A stretch of DNA of 64,000 bases from WQUF01 sp031549885 (GTDB taxonomy: Bacteria > Bacillota > Clostridia > Clostridiales > Clostridiaceae). Shown piece after piece: positions 26,806 to 35,405 of the stretch (position 1 is the first letter of the stretch; the number at the start of each line of letters is the position of its first letter). Under the pieces are notes generated by a model. The model had not been told where the DNA came from and searched no databases. It saw nothing but the letters and a program-made list of their open reading frames with translations. The position numbers were made by a program, and so were the translations under genes. The DNA is taken from NCBI GenBank assembly GCA_031549885.1, contig JAVBPD010000033.1:1-64000 (forward strand), read 5' to 3'.

Positions 26806-27792
26806 TTATATAACTTTTTTTCCAAATTTATATTTTAAACTCTCAATAAATCCTGCAATACCTTTTGGATAATAAATCATAATCATAATCATTAGCAGCC
26901 CATAAAGTATAATCCTAAATTCCATAAGACCTTTCATATAATCCATTACAGGTATTAGCACAATAGCACAAAGTAAACTGCCCCATATTTTACCACGACC
27001 TCCAATATAAGCAAGCGCCATTATTTCCACAGTATTGCTTGTTTGGAATAATTTAGGTAATATAATGCCAGAAAAATGAGCATAAAAAGCTCCAACAAGT
27101 CCTCCTATTGCACAAGAAAGTGTAAAATTTATAATTTTATATTTACTAGGGTCAATTCCAGCTGCTTGAGCTGCTTCAACATCTTGTCCTATGGCTCTAA
27201 AGGCTGTACCAATATTTGATTTTGTAATAACCATCAAAGCTATATATACAGCAATTAGTATTATAAACAAGGTATAGAATATCCCAGTATAAGTTGTTGC
27301 ATCTATTAATGGATCTACACCTAATCCTTTTGAACCATCTGTTAAAGAAACCCAGTTTGTGGCAACTGCAAATAATGCAAGTGCCACAAACCAAGTCATA
27401 CATGATGCAAAAATTCCTCCAAGTCTTATGGTTAAAAGTCCCAGTAAAAAACCAGCTATCCCTGCTGTTATAAATCCACAAAAAAGGCCAATCCATGGAC
27501 TCATTCCTAATTTTGTAGAAAGTATTGCGCTAGTATAAGCCCCAATGCCCCAAAATGCCGAAAAGCCAAAATTTGTAATATTTATAAATCCAGAAGTAAA
27601 ATCAAATGCCATTGCAAATACGCCATACATCATTGCTGATATCATAAGCCTTACAATTGCATTATCTGTTACGAATATGGGTATAAGACCAAGTAATATC
27701 AATGAAATTAATCCTACAGGTGTAAGACCTACTCTTTGTAAATTATTTCTCATGCTAGGATAAAGGCTAGCTCTCTGTAAATCAGTTTTCAT
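26806..27792 (-). CDS. livM: Liv-type ABC permease LivM
   Basis: This 328-aa membrane protein has about nine transmembrane helices. Family features include FGFSAFWGIGAYTSAIL and the cytoplasmic coupling loop AFRAIGQDVEAAQAAGIDPSKYK, the EAA-like contact with the ATPases. It forms the channel with LivH. It lies 21 bases downstream of livH and 26 bases upstream of the binding-protein gene. Confidence 0.92.
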   Translation of the reverse strand: MKTDLQRASLYPSMRNNLQRVGLTPVGLISLILLGLIPIFVTDNAIVRLMISAMMYGVFAMAFDFTSGFINITNFGFSAFWGIGAYTSAILSTKLGMSPWIGLFCGFITAGIAGFLLGLLTIRLGGIFASCMTWFVALALFAVATNWVSLTDGSKGLGVDPLIDATTYTGIFYTLFIILIAVYIALMVITKSNIGTAFRAIGQDVEAAQAAGIDPSKYKIINFTLSCAIGGLVGAFYAHFSGIILPKLFQTSNTVEIMALAYIGGRGKIWGSLLCAIVLIPVMDYMKGLMEFRIILYGLLMIMIMIYYPKGIAGFIESLKYKFGKKVI

Positions 27793-27812
27793 TCAACATT
27801 AATCCCTCCTCA

Positions 27813-28703
27813 TTATTCAACAGCACTCTTAACACCTTTTTTACCAAAAAGACCATTAGGTTTCACAAGTAGGATAATAATAATAATGCCAAGGCTTATA
27901 AGATCCATCCAACCAGAACTAAAAATGTTTACAGCAACTGTCTCTAAAAATCCTACTATTAATCCACCTACAATTCCAGCCTCCACATTTCCCATACCTA
28001 CAAGTATTAATACAAACCATGATTTATTTAAAGCAGATATACCCATAAGTGGATTAGCAGGAATAATTGATAACAAACATGCTCCTGCTATTGCTGCAAG
28101 TGAACAGCTAAGTGCAAATGTAAGAGTATAAATAAAGCTTAAATTTACGCCAATAAGTTTTGCACCAATTGGATCTTGTGAAACTGCTCTTATAGCTTTT
28201 CCTGTTCTTGTATAGTTTAAAAAATACATAAGAGCTGCAATGGATATAATTGAAACAGCAAAAGCAAAAATCCTATCGTTAGCAACGCTCATTCCAAGAA
28301 CTTTAAATGAACCATTAAAATATCCTTGTTTAATACCATAGTTTTTAGAACCAGCAATAAGCCTCATTGATTGTTGCATTATGATTGAAAGTCCAAGGGT
28401 TAAAAGAAAAGTGTTCATAAGCCAATTTTTTTGACTTTTCTTTCTTAAAGGTACAAAAAGAACTCTTTCAACAAGTATCCCAAAGATAAAAACAAACACT
28501 CCAGCAGCTAAAACGCTGAGTATAGGATTAAGCCCTAAAACTATAAATGCAAAATAAGATACAAATGCACCTAACATATAAAATTCACCGTGTGCAAAAT
28601 TTGCAATATTTATTACACCAAATACCAGCGAAAGCCCCACAGCCATCAAGGAATAAAAGCTCCCCCTTAGAATAGAAGTTATAAGTGCATCAACAATATC
28701 CAA
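27813..28703 (-). CDS. livH: Liv-type ABC permease LivH
   Basis: The permease is about 296 aa with eight helices, the motif FGVINIANFAHGEFYMLGAF near the N-terminus and the coupling loop IRAVSQDPIGAKLIGVN. The start is assigned to TTG 28703, 8 bases after GAGG. The ATG at 28709 and GTG at 28712 overlap the ribosome site. It begins 16 bases after the opine-dehydrogenase-family gene, so import and metabolism are one transcription unit. Confidence 0.92.
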   Translation of the reverse strand: MDIVDALITSILRGSFYSLMAVGLSLVFGVINIANFAHGEFYMLGAFVSYFAFIVLGLNPILSVLAAGVFVFIFGILVERVLFVPLRKKSQKNWLMNTFLLTLGLSIIMQQSMRLIAGSKNYGIKQGYFNGSFKVLGMSVANDRIFAFAVSIISIAALMYFLNYTRTGKAIRAVSQDPIGAKLIGVNLSFIYTLTFALSCSLAAIAGACLLSIIPANPLMGISALNKSWFVLILVGMGNVEAGIVGGLIVGFLETVAVNIFSSGWMDLISLGIIIIILLVKPNGLFGKKGVKSAVE

Positions 28704-28718
28704 AAACATCACCTCTTT

Positions 28719-29939
28719 TTATAGATTTTTTACTCCTTCTCTTAAATACTTATTAAGATCTTCTATTGACATATTATCAAGGCCAAGATAGCTAAGCGTA
28801 TACCCACCTTTAGTCAGGTCTTTCTTTGAGATAGCATTTGCAAGATGAATCATTGAATCAACCACTGGAGTTTCTACACCATATTTTTTTCCAAGTTGAC
28901 TATAAACAAAACAACCTACAGGAATATCCTCAGTTATATAACGGTTTTCCATATTAAATGGACCTGTGCCAAATTGAATTGGATCTTGTGCATCAAATGG
29001 AATTAAATAATTAAGTCCCATATATTCTTGACCTAAGACATTTTCACGTGAGAAGAAATGCTCTCTTTCATATGGTTGTATGCCTACTCCTAATTTACTG
29101 GCAATCTCGCACTCTTCTAAGTAAAAGCTGTACTGCACTTCTGAAATAGAATTACAATATGCATGTGAATAAATCGAAAATTTATGTTTGTCATCCCCAA
29201 ATATCTTTCCATAGTTTTCCATTGTAGAGACGCCTAAGATTGTTCCAGGGCAATGAAGTACAGGGTTAACATTAGATAATCCAATGTCTAAAGCAGTATC
29301 TCCTTTTACAACTCCATCTCCTTTTGTAACACCATCCATAGAAGGTAAGAAATTAGCGGTTTCTAAAAAGTCATCTGTATCACAAGCTGGCATTGCAGCT
29401 CCTCTTAAAGTTATGGCTCTATAATAAACTCTTATTTTATGGGTTATAACACCACCATAAATATCTACTCTTGATCCATATGTCGACGATGACCATCCTC
29501 CAACTATGACATTTTTAGTGCAGTTAGCTTCTTTCATCATTTTTCTAAGTAAAATTGATCCAAAATTATCTGGGAATATGTGTATAACTTGACCATCCTC
29601 CAAACATGGTATTAACTTTTCAAAGAATGGTTTATGTCCAAATGTAGGGGTTCCAATTACTATTATTCCTGCACCCTTAACAGCTTCAGCAACGTCAGTG
29701 GTTACTAATTCCATTTTTGCAAATCCTTCACGTTCAAACCCGTATAAATTTACCTGTTCACCATAAAATTTAATTCCAACTTCTTTAATATTTTTTAATG
29801 TTTTTGTTGCAAATGGTTCAACATCGCATATTCTAACTTTAGCACCACCGAGTGCACAATCTCCAGCAATTGCTTTTGATACAGCACCAGCTCCTAATAC
29901 TGCAATAGATTTTTCTTTTAAATAATCAAATTTTCCCAT
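28719..29939 (-). CDS. Opine/octopine-dehydrogenase-family NAD(P)-dependent oxidoreductase
   Basis: The protein is about 406 aa. The Rossmann motif VLGAGAVSKAIAGDCALGGA is at the N-terminus (about residues 13-32), and the C-terminal helical domain contains the family NPVLHCPGTIL block (NAD/NADP octopine/nopaline dehydrogenase fold), with a conserved His in the CNSISEVQYSFYLEEC neighbourhood. Opine dehydrogenases join or cleave an amino acid and a 2-oxo acid; the fold is also close to ketopantoate reductase. Here it is cotranscribed with the corrinoid protein and the importer, so oxidation of a secondary-amine substrate or reduction of a PanB-type product are both possible. Start ATG 29939, 8 bases after GGAG. 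Confidence 0.82.
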   Translation of the reverse strand: MGKFDYLKEKSIAVLGAGAVSKAIAGDCALGGAKVRICDVEPFATKTLKNIKEVGIKFYGEQVNLYGFEREGFAKMELVTTDVAEAVKGAGIIVIGTPTFGHKPFFEKLIPCLEDGQVIHIFPDNFGSILLRKMMKEANCTKNVIVGGWSSSTYGSRVDIYGGVITHKIRVYYRAITLRGAAMPACDTDDFLETANFLPSMDGVTKGDGVVKGDTALDIGLSNVNPVLHCPGTILGVSTMENYGKIFGDDKHKFSIYSHAYCNSISEVQYSFYLEECEIASKLGVGIQPYEREHFFSRENVLGQEYMGLNYLIPFDAQDPIQFGTGPFNMENRYITEDIPVGCFVYSQLGKKYGVETPVVDSMIHLANAISKKDLTKGGYTLSYLGLDNMSIEDLNKYLREGVKNL

Positions 29940-29961
29940 AAAACACACTCCAAGTTAATAT

Positions 29962-30591
29962 TTATTTAATTAAACTTTTACAAAGCATTACTGCACCACC
30001 TGCATCATCTGAATAGCCATCAGAATTAATTACCTTTGCAAATTCTTCAGAAACAGGAGCTCCGCCAACAATAACTTTTACATCTTTAAACTTATCTTTA
30101 ATCGCTGCAACAGTTTCTTTCATTGCACTCATGGTAGTAGTTAAAAGCGCTGAGAGCCCAACAACATCTGGTTTTTCTTTTTCACAAGCTTCTAAGAAGG
30201 TATTAGCGTCTATATCAACACCAAGATCGATAACTTTAAATCCGCTTACTTCAAGCATCATGCCAACCAAATTTTTTCCAATATCGTGCAAATCACCTTG
30301 TACAGTGCCAATAACAACTGTTCCAGCAGTACTAATATCACTATCGTTTAATAATGGTTTTATTTCATCAAGTCCCATTTTCATTACATCAGCAGACATC
30401 AAAACTTCTGGTATAAACATTTCACCTGATTCCATTCTAGGTCCAACGATATCCATAGCTGGTATTAAGCCTTTATTTAAAATATCGTTTGCACTTATAC
30501 CATTATCTAAAGCTTCCTTTACAAGTGACACTATTTCTTCATCATCACCATTTATTATACAATTTGTTATTTTTAATAATTGTTCTGACAT
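29962..30591 (-). CDS. Corrinoid (B12-binding) methyltransferase protein, MttC/MtgC-like
   Basis: The 209-aa protein has an N-terminal helical cap domain (1-90) and a Rossmann B12 domain with the base-off motif GDLHDIGKNLV (Asp-x-His-x-x-Gly), then SALLTTT and GGAPV. It shuttles a methyl group as methylcob(III)alamin between an MttB-type donor enzyme and an MtrH-type acceptor enzyme, both encoded just upstream. It is cytoplasmic. No reductive activator (RamA-like) gene is in this window, so that must be supplied elsewhere. ATG start, 11 bases after the upstream gene. Confidence 0.93.
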   Translation of the reverse strand: MSEQLLKITNCIINGDDEEIVSLVKEALDNGISANDILNKGLIPAMDIVGPRMESGEMFIPEVLMSADVMKMGLDEIKPLLNDSDISTAGTVVIGTVQGDLHDIGKNLVGMMLEVSGFKVIDLGVDIDANTFLEACEKEKPDVVGLSALLTTTMSAMKETVAAIKDKFKDVKVIVGGAPVSEEFAKVINSDGYSDDAGGAVMLCKSLIK

Positions 30592-30602
30592 AATACAACC
30601 TC

Positions 30603-31403
30603 CTAAAAATCTAATAATCCATTTCTAAATGCTTTTAAATATCTCTTTGTAAATTTATCTCTATTTAATAGAGCCTCTGCGCTATAAATCATAGCCATCA
30701 TTCTTTTATTGCCTGGATCTAAAATAGCTCCATCAAGCCCTGCCATTATGCAAAGAGTCAAAAATGTTGAATTTAAAATTCCTCTTTTGGGCAGTCCATA
30801 AGAAACATTGCTAAGCCCACACATAAAATGTACTTTTGGTTTTTGTGCTACAATTCCTTTAATAGTTTCAATTACTATTACTCCCATGTCCGGAGATGAA
30901 CTTATTGGCTGAACAAGCGGATCCATGAAAATGTCTTCACAAGAAACTCCATCCTCATTAAGCCTATTAATTAATTCAAGCCCAACTTTTACCCTCAAAT
31001 CTGAAGTTTTAGGCATTCCAAATTCATCACTTATGACTAAAGACACGATTTTACCCTTATATTTTTTTACAAGAGGTATTATCCTTTCATAACGCTCATT
31101 TTCATTGGTAATAGAATTAATCATTGGTACACCTTTGTGTACTTTTAGTGCTGCTTCTAATGCTTCTGGATCTGGGCTATCAATACAGCATGGTAAATTC
31201 ACAGTTTTTTGAACCGTTTCTACAAGCCATGGCAAAGCTTCTACCTCTTCATCAACTAGCGTACCACAATTTACATCGATATAATTTGCTCCAAAATCTG
31301 CTTGATATTTTGCAAGATTAGAAATAAACTCCTCATCTCTTGCAAGCACCGCTTCTGTAACTCCTTTTAAACTTGTATTGATTTTTTCTCCAACAATAAT
31401 CAA
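30603..31403 (-). CDS. MtrH/MtgA-like methyltransferase (methylcorrinoid to pterin)
   Basis: The protein is about 266 aa, a TIM-barrel pterin-binding (DHPS-like) domain. It opens IIVGEKINTS, with the pterin-site blocks YIDVNCGT and PMINSITNE and the end-region MCGLSNVSYGLP. By family it moves the methyl group from the corrinoid protein to tetrahydrofolate. The start is TTG 31403, 8 bases after AGGAGG (31417-31412). An ATG at 31409 is too close. The longest frame (TTG 31445) begins within the -12 box of the sigma-54 promoter, so it cannot be transcribed from there. Confidence 0.9.
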   Translation of the reverse strand: MIIVGEKINTSLKGVTEAVLARDEEFISNLAKYQADFGANYIDVNCGTLVDEEVEALPWLVETVQKTVNLPCCIDSPDPEALEAALKVHKGVPMINSITNENERYERIIPLVKKYKGKIVSLVISDEFGMPKTSDLRVKVGLELINRLNEDGVSCEDIFMDPLVQPISSSPDMGVIVIETIKGIVAQKPKVHFMCGLSNVSYGLPKRGILNSTFLTLCIMAGLDGAILDPGNKRMMAMIYSAEALLNRDKFTKRYLKAFRNGLLDF

Positions 31404-31440
31404 GTTCATAACCTCCTTTTTGCCTTTCAAAATATATAGT

Positions 31441-31456
31441 AGCAATTTCTATGCCT
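31441..31456 (-). promoter_or_regulatory. Sigma-54 promoter of the MtrH-corrinoid-importer operon
   Basis: The minus strand reads AGGCATAGAAATTGCT, with exact GG-N10-GC spacing and a perfect TTGCT -12 box. The predicted start near 31430 leaves a leader of about 27 bases before the TTG start. It sits in the 70-base gap after mttB-1, so the eight downstream genes can be expressed apart from mttB-1. Confidence 0.75.
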
Positions 31457-31476
31457 GATTCACTTTCTTTAAAAAA

Positions 31477-32889
31477 TTAATTGATTTTTTCTAAAATACT
31501 TTTATCAACTCCAATTTCAACCATATATTCATCAAGCTTATCGATGCTGTTTAATTCAGGTTTTTTATAGCTTTCTAAAGCATAATTAGCCTGTGCCCTT
31601 AGCTCCTCTGTAAATATTTCATTTGCATCTTTATCTTTAGGCACTTTTTTATTTTTACTTACAAGTGGAACCCAAGGGTCTTTTCTAATTCTTTTAAAAG
31701 TATGATTATGAGATATAAAGTTTTTTCCATTAGATGCATCTCTTATGGCATCTAATGCTAATGTCTGGTCATTTACTTCAAGGTCTGAGAAATAATACTG
31801 CATTCTTGAAATTGTTTCAATGTCTAAAACAAACTTTTCATAGCTCATTGCAGAAAAAGAATCTAAAATGCCAGCAGCATGCATTACAAAATTACCATTT
31901 TGAGAAAATGTCTCAAAAATACCCATTGCGCTTTCTACCCCAGCTTGCGCACCTACTGCTTTAGCATCTGTTAATGGCCCCCCTGATCTCTTTGGAAATC
32001 CATATTTTTCCGAAAGCATTGCGCCATACTTTGCTTGCTTAGAAAACCCAGGAGATCCAATAGAAACATTCATTGTGGACATGTTTGAAACTGTAGCTGC
32101 AAATCCATATACAATAGGAGTTCCTGGGTTTATAATTTGTGCAAGTGCCATACAAGCTAAGAACTCTGCATTAGCAAGTGCAACATTTCCAGCAAGTGAA
32201 ATTGGTCCTGTAGCTCCTGCCATACATCCTGGAGCTATTATTATAGGTTGATTATTAGAAGCCATTAAATTTAAGGAATCAATCATATTTTTATCTATCA
32301 TAAGCGGGCTAAGTGGTGAAATTAATGTAATTATCCTATAGTTATTTTTAAGATCGTTTTCATCTTCAAATGTTATTTTCACCATATTGATGATATCTTC
32401 AACTGATTTTTTAGATCCTGCTATTCCCAATATGCATTTGTCAGAAAGCTTAATGCTTGAATAAATCATCACTTGATTGCCAATAGATGCATCAATATCA
32501 TTTGGCTGGGCTAAAATTCCACCATTTATTTTAAAAACATCATTCACATGTGTAAGCTTTGCGAAATTAATAAAATCCTCTAAAAGCGCTAACCTTTGAT
32601 TTCCATTTTGCTGAGCTATTTTAGCGCACCCAAAGCCTGGCGAAAAATTCATAGTTTTATCACTTATATGCATATCAAATTTATTGTTTCTTGCTTTAAT
32701 GGTAAACTCTTTTTTAGCCATATTTAAATATTTATTAATTTGATCTTCAGTAAAAAACGCTCTTTGGCCTTCTACTTTTATGCCGTTTTTCTTAAGGAGC
32801 TCACATATTTCTGCGCTTTGAAATTCCATTCCAATTTCTTCTAGTATTTTTATAGAAGCATTGTGAAGCTTTTCAATTTTATTTTCCAT
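31477..32889 (-). CDS. MttB-superfamily methyltransferase 1 (non-pyrrolysine)
   Basis: The 470-aa protein belongs to the trimethylamine methyltransferase (MttB/COG5598) superfamily: EEIGMEF near the N-terminus, the APGCMAGATGPISLAG and GFAATVSNMSTMNVSIGSPG blocks, and the C-terminal ELRAQANYALESYKKPE. There is no in-frame amber codon, so it is of the non-pyrrolysine type, members of which (MtgB, MtpB, MtcB) demethylate glycine betaine, proline betaine or carnitine. It hands the methyl group to the corrinoid protein encoded two genes downstream. ATG 32889 after GGAGGTG. Substrate unknown. Confidence 0.93.
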   Translation of the reverse strand: MENKIEKLHNASIKILEEIGMEFQSAEICELLKKNGIKVEGQRAFFTEDQINKYLNMAKKEFTIKARNNKFDMHISDKTMNFSPGFGCAKIAQQNGNQRLALLEDFINFAKLTHVNDVFKINGGILAQPNDIDASIGNQVMIYSSIKLSDKCILGIAGSKKSVEDIINMVKITFEDENDLKNNYRIITLISPLSPLMIDKNMIDSLNLMASNNQPIIIAPGCMAGATGPISLAGNVALANAEFLACMALAQIINPGTPIVYGFAATVSNMSTMNVSIGSPGFSKQAKYGAMLSEKYGFPKRSGGPLTDAKAVGAQAGVESAMGIFETFSQNGNFVMHAAGILDSFSAMSYEKFVLDIETISRMQYYFSDLEVNDQTLALDAIRDASNGKNFISHNHTFKRIRKDPWVPLVSKNKKVPKDKDANEIFTEELRAQANYALESYKKPELNSIDKLDEYMVEIGVDKSILEKIN

Positions 32890-32931
32890 TTATACACCTC
32901 CATTTAATAATTCCAATATAACTTCTTATAA

Positions 32932-32947
32932 AGCATTTTTTATACCA
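32932..32947 (-). promoter_or_regulatory. Candidate sigma-54 promoter of mttB-1
   Basis: The minus strand reads TGGTATAAAAAATGCT: TGG and TGC with exact GG-N10-GC spacing, but C-to-T at the third -24 base and A for the first T of the -12 box. It is weaker than the other three and is supported by its divergent position opposite the panB promoter. Confidence 0.55.
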
Positions 32948-32997
32948 AACATGAAATATGAAAAAAAATTATTATTAAATTTTAAATAATTCATTTA

Positions 32998-33013
32998 TGG
33001 CATGCAATTTGCT
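32998..33013 (+). promoter_or_regulatory. Sigma-54 promoter of the panB-mttB2-racemase operon
   Basis: TGGCATGCAATTTGCT matches the -24/-12 consensus at all key bases with GG-N10-GC spacing. The predicted start is near 33024, about 46 bases before panB. Confidence 0.85.
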
Positions 33014-33069
33014 TAATAATCATATATTAAAGTCTTTATAAAATAATTATAGAAAGTGAGATTATAAAA

Positions 33070-33915
33070 ATGAAGAAAAAGACAATTCTAGATTTATTTG
33101 ATATGAAGAAAAAAAAGGAGAAACTCACTTGGATAACAGCTTATGATTTTCCTATGGCTTCCTTTGCAGAACAAGCTGGAATGGATATGATACTTGTAGG
33201 TGATTCACTAGGAATGGTAGTTTTAGGTTATGATGGCACCGTACCTGTTACTATGGAAGATTGCATAAGCCATTGCCAAGCAGTTAGAAGAGGAGCTCCT
33301 AATACATTTGTAATGGGAGATATGCCTTTTGGTTCTTATCAAGTAAGCGCAGAAGAAGCAGTTAAAAATGCAGTTCGCTTTATTAAAGAAGCAAATATGG
33401 ATGCTGTTAAATTAGAAGGCGGAAGAGTTGTACTTAATCAAATAAAGGCAATAAGCGATGCTGGTATTGTAGTTTGTGGCCATATTGGTCTTACTCCTCA
33501 AAGCTCAGGACAACTTGGAGGTTTTAAAGCTCAAGGAAGAACTGTGCAAGCTGCAAGAGAATTAATAAGAGATGCTATGGAAATTGAAAAAGCAGGTGCA
33601 AGGCTTCTTCTTCTTGAAGCAATACCTCCTGAAGTTACAGAATTCATAGCAAATAAACTTACGATACCAGTATATTCAATAGGTGCTGGTCTCCCTTGTG
33701 ATGGGCAATTAACTATATGCGGAGATATGTTAGGGATGTTCCAAGCATTTACTCCTAAATTCGTGAAAAAATATGCTAATGTAGCAGAAGTTATAACAAA
33801 CGCATTTAAAGAGTATGTTAAAGATATTAAAGAAGAGAAATTCCCTGAAGATAAACATGTTTACCACATTTTAGATGACAAAAGTGATTTTGAAAAAATG
33901 TTTCAAGAATTTTAA
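33070..33915 (+). CDS. panB: 3-methyl-2-oxobutanoate hydroxymethyltransferase-like protein (PanB family)
   Basis: The 281-aa barrel enzyme keeps the known PanB active-site residues: metal ligands Asp45 in VGDSLG and Asp84 in GDMPFGSY, Lys114 and Glu116 in VKLEGG, and the catalytic Glu183 in LLEAIPPE. Normally it adds a hydroxymethyl group from 5,10-methylene-THF to ketoisovalerate for pantothenate. No panC or panD is nearby. Instead it is first in a sigma-54 operon with an MttB and a racemase. A role on a branched 2-oxo acid, in either direction, linked to the folate pool is likely; the true substrate is unknown. Confidence 0.9.
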   Translation: MKKKTILDLFDMKKKKEKLTWITAYDFPMASFAEQAGMDMILVGDSLGMVVLGYDGTVPVTMEDCISHCQAVRRGAPNTFVMGDMPFGSYQVSAEEAVKNAVRFIKEANMDAVKLEGGRVVLNQIKAISDAGIVVCGHIGLTPQSSGQLGGFKAQGRTVQAARELIRDAMEIEKAGARLLLLEAIPPEVTEFIANKLTIPVYSIGAGLPCDGQLTICGDMLGMFQAFTPKFVKKYANVAEVITNAFKEYVKDIKEEKFPEDKHVYHILDDKSDFEKMFQEF

Positions 33916-33960
33916 TAAAGCTTTTGTCTCAAATTGATATAGAGAGGTAGAATAGATATA

Positions 33961-35394
33961 ATGAAAAATTACAGTATTGAAAGGAATATAAACTTCTCTG
34001 TTATGTCTCAATCTGATATTGAGATGATACATGAGAAGAGCTTAGAAGTATTAGAAAGGATTGGTATGAAAATTTCTGGCCAAAGGATGCTCACGCTTTT
34101 AAAAGAAGCTGGTGCTACCCTTGATGGAGAAATAGTTAAAATACCTAGATCTATGGTTGAAAAGGCTCTTAAATCTGTTCCAAAGGAAGTAATAATATAC
34201 AATAGAAGTGGAGAACCCCATATTATATGCAATAGCAAAAACAATGTATACTTTGGCACACATGCAGATCAACTTGAAATAATTGATCCTTATACCGGAA
34301 AGACTCGTAAGTTTTTAAAGAAAGATACTGAGCTTATGTGCAAAATTGCAGACTTTTTACCAAATATAGATTTTGTTTTATCTGTAGGTTTATCAAGTGA
34401 TATAGATCCAAAAGTTCAATCTCAAGTTAGTTTCATTGAAACGGTTAAACACTTTTCAAAGCCAATTAACTTTTCAACTAATAATATAGAATCTCTTCAA
34501 GAGATAATTGATATTGCAGCTATTGTAGCAGGTGGCAAAGAAAAGCTTCAAGAGAAACCTTTTGTATTTAACTATTGTGAACCAATACCACCGCTTACTC
34601 ACCCAATTGAGAGCACAGAAAAGCTTTATATAAGTGCAGAAAATAAAATTCCAGTTGTTTATATGCCATATTGCATGATGGGTGGAACATCTCCAATTAA
34701 AAAAGCAGTAACTTTAATACAATGTAACTCTGAACTTTTATGCGGTATAGTTATGACTCAGCTTGTAAATGAAGGAGCGCCATTTATTTACGGAGCTATG
34801 CCTTCTGTATTTGATATGAAAACCAGCATAGGAAGTTATGCTGCACCTGAATTCCATTTGATGATCGCTGCAGCTTCTGAAATGGCTAATTTTTATGGAG
34901 TACCATTCTATGGAACGGCAGCATCAAGCGATTCAAAAAGCCATGATGCACAAATGTTTACAGAAACCTCCTACGAAATTTTATCAACTCTTTTGAGTAA
35001 AGCTAATATTGTTCATGATGTAGGCATATCAGATCACTGCAATAGCGTTTCACCAGTATCCGTAGTTATTGCAAATGAAACTATAGAAATGTTAAAACAT
35101 TATTCAAAAGGCTTATCGTTTGACGAAGCTGACCTTGATTTATCCATCTTAGAAGAAGTAGGTCATGGTGGACATTATTTAAATACAAAACAAACCCGTA
35201 AGAATTTTAAATCCATATGGTATCCTGAATTATTTAGCAGAAAGATGAAAAACCCTGATGATTCTGAGGTAATTCAAAATGCAGTTAATAAAATTAAACA
35301 TATTTATGAAAATCATAAGGTTCAGCCTTTAGATGAGTCTATACTCAATAAATTAAATGAAATGCAGAAAAAATATGAGGATTCAGTAAAATAA
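33961..35394 (+). CDS. MttB-superfamily methyltransferase 2 (non-pyrrolysine)
   Basis: The 477-aa protein has the MttB barrel pattern: VLERIGMKIS near the N-terminus, YFGTHADQLEIIDPYTG, the mid-barrel MPYCMMGGTSPIKKAV and FIYGAMPSVFDMKTSIGSYA, and the C-terminal HGGHYLNTKQTRK block. There is no amber codon. It is clearly different from methyltransferase 1, so the two probably act on different methylated compounds, or on successive methyl groups, through the single corrinoid protein. It is 45 bases after panB and 11 bases before the racemase gene, with ATG start. Confidence 0.92.
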   Translation: MKNYSIERNINFSVMSQSDIEMIHEKSLEVLERIGMKISGQRMLTLLKEAGATLDGEIVKIPRSMVEKALKSVPKEVIIYNRSGEPHIICNSKNNVYFGTHADQLEIIDPYTGKTRKFLKKDTELMCKIADFLPNIDFVLSVGLSSDIDPKVQSQVSFIETVKHFSKPINFSTNNIESLQEIIDIAAIVAGGKEKLQEKPFVFNYCEPIPPLTHPIESTEKLYISAENKIPVVYMPYCMMGGTSPIKKAVTLIQCNSELLCGIVMTQLVNEGAPFIYGAMPSVFDMKTSIGSYAAPEFHLMIAAASEMANFYGVPFYGTAASSDSKSHDAQMFTETSYEILSTLLSKANIVHDVGISDHCNSVSPVSVVIANETIEMLKHYSKGLSFDEADLDLSILEEVGHGGHYLNTKQTRKNFKSIWYPELFSRKMKNPDDSEVIQNAVNKIKHIYENHKVQPLDESILNKLNEMQKKYEDSVK

Positions 35395-35405
35395 GGAGGC
35401 GCATT

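Noticed and set aside
31409..31445. Upstream starts (TTG 31445, ATG 31409) for the MtrH-like gene
   Set aside because: The first lies within the -12 promoter element. The second is two bases from the ribosome site, whereas TTG 31403 has normal spacing and gives the family N-terminus.
33070..33915. PanB as part of a pantothenate biosynthesis operon
   Set aside because: No panC or panD gene is nearby, the promoter is of sigma-54 type and the neighbours are methyltransferases.
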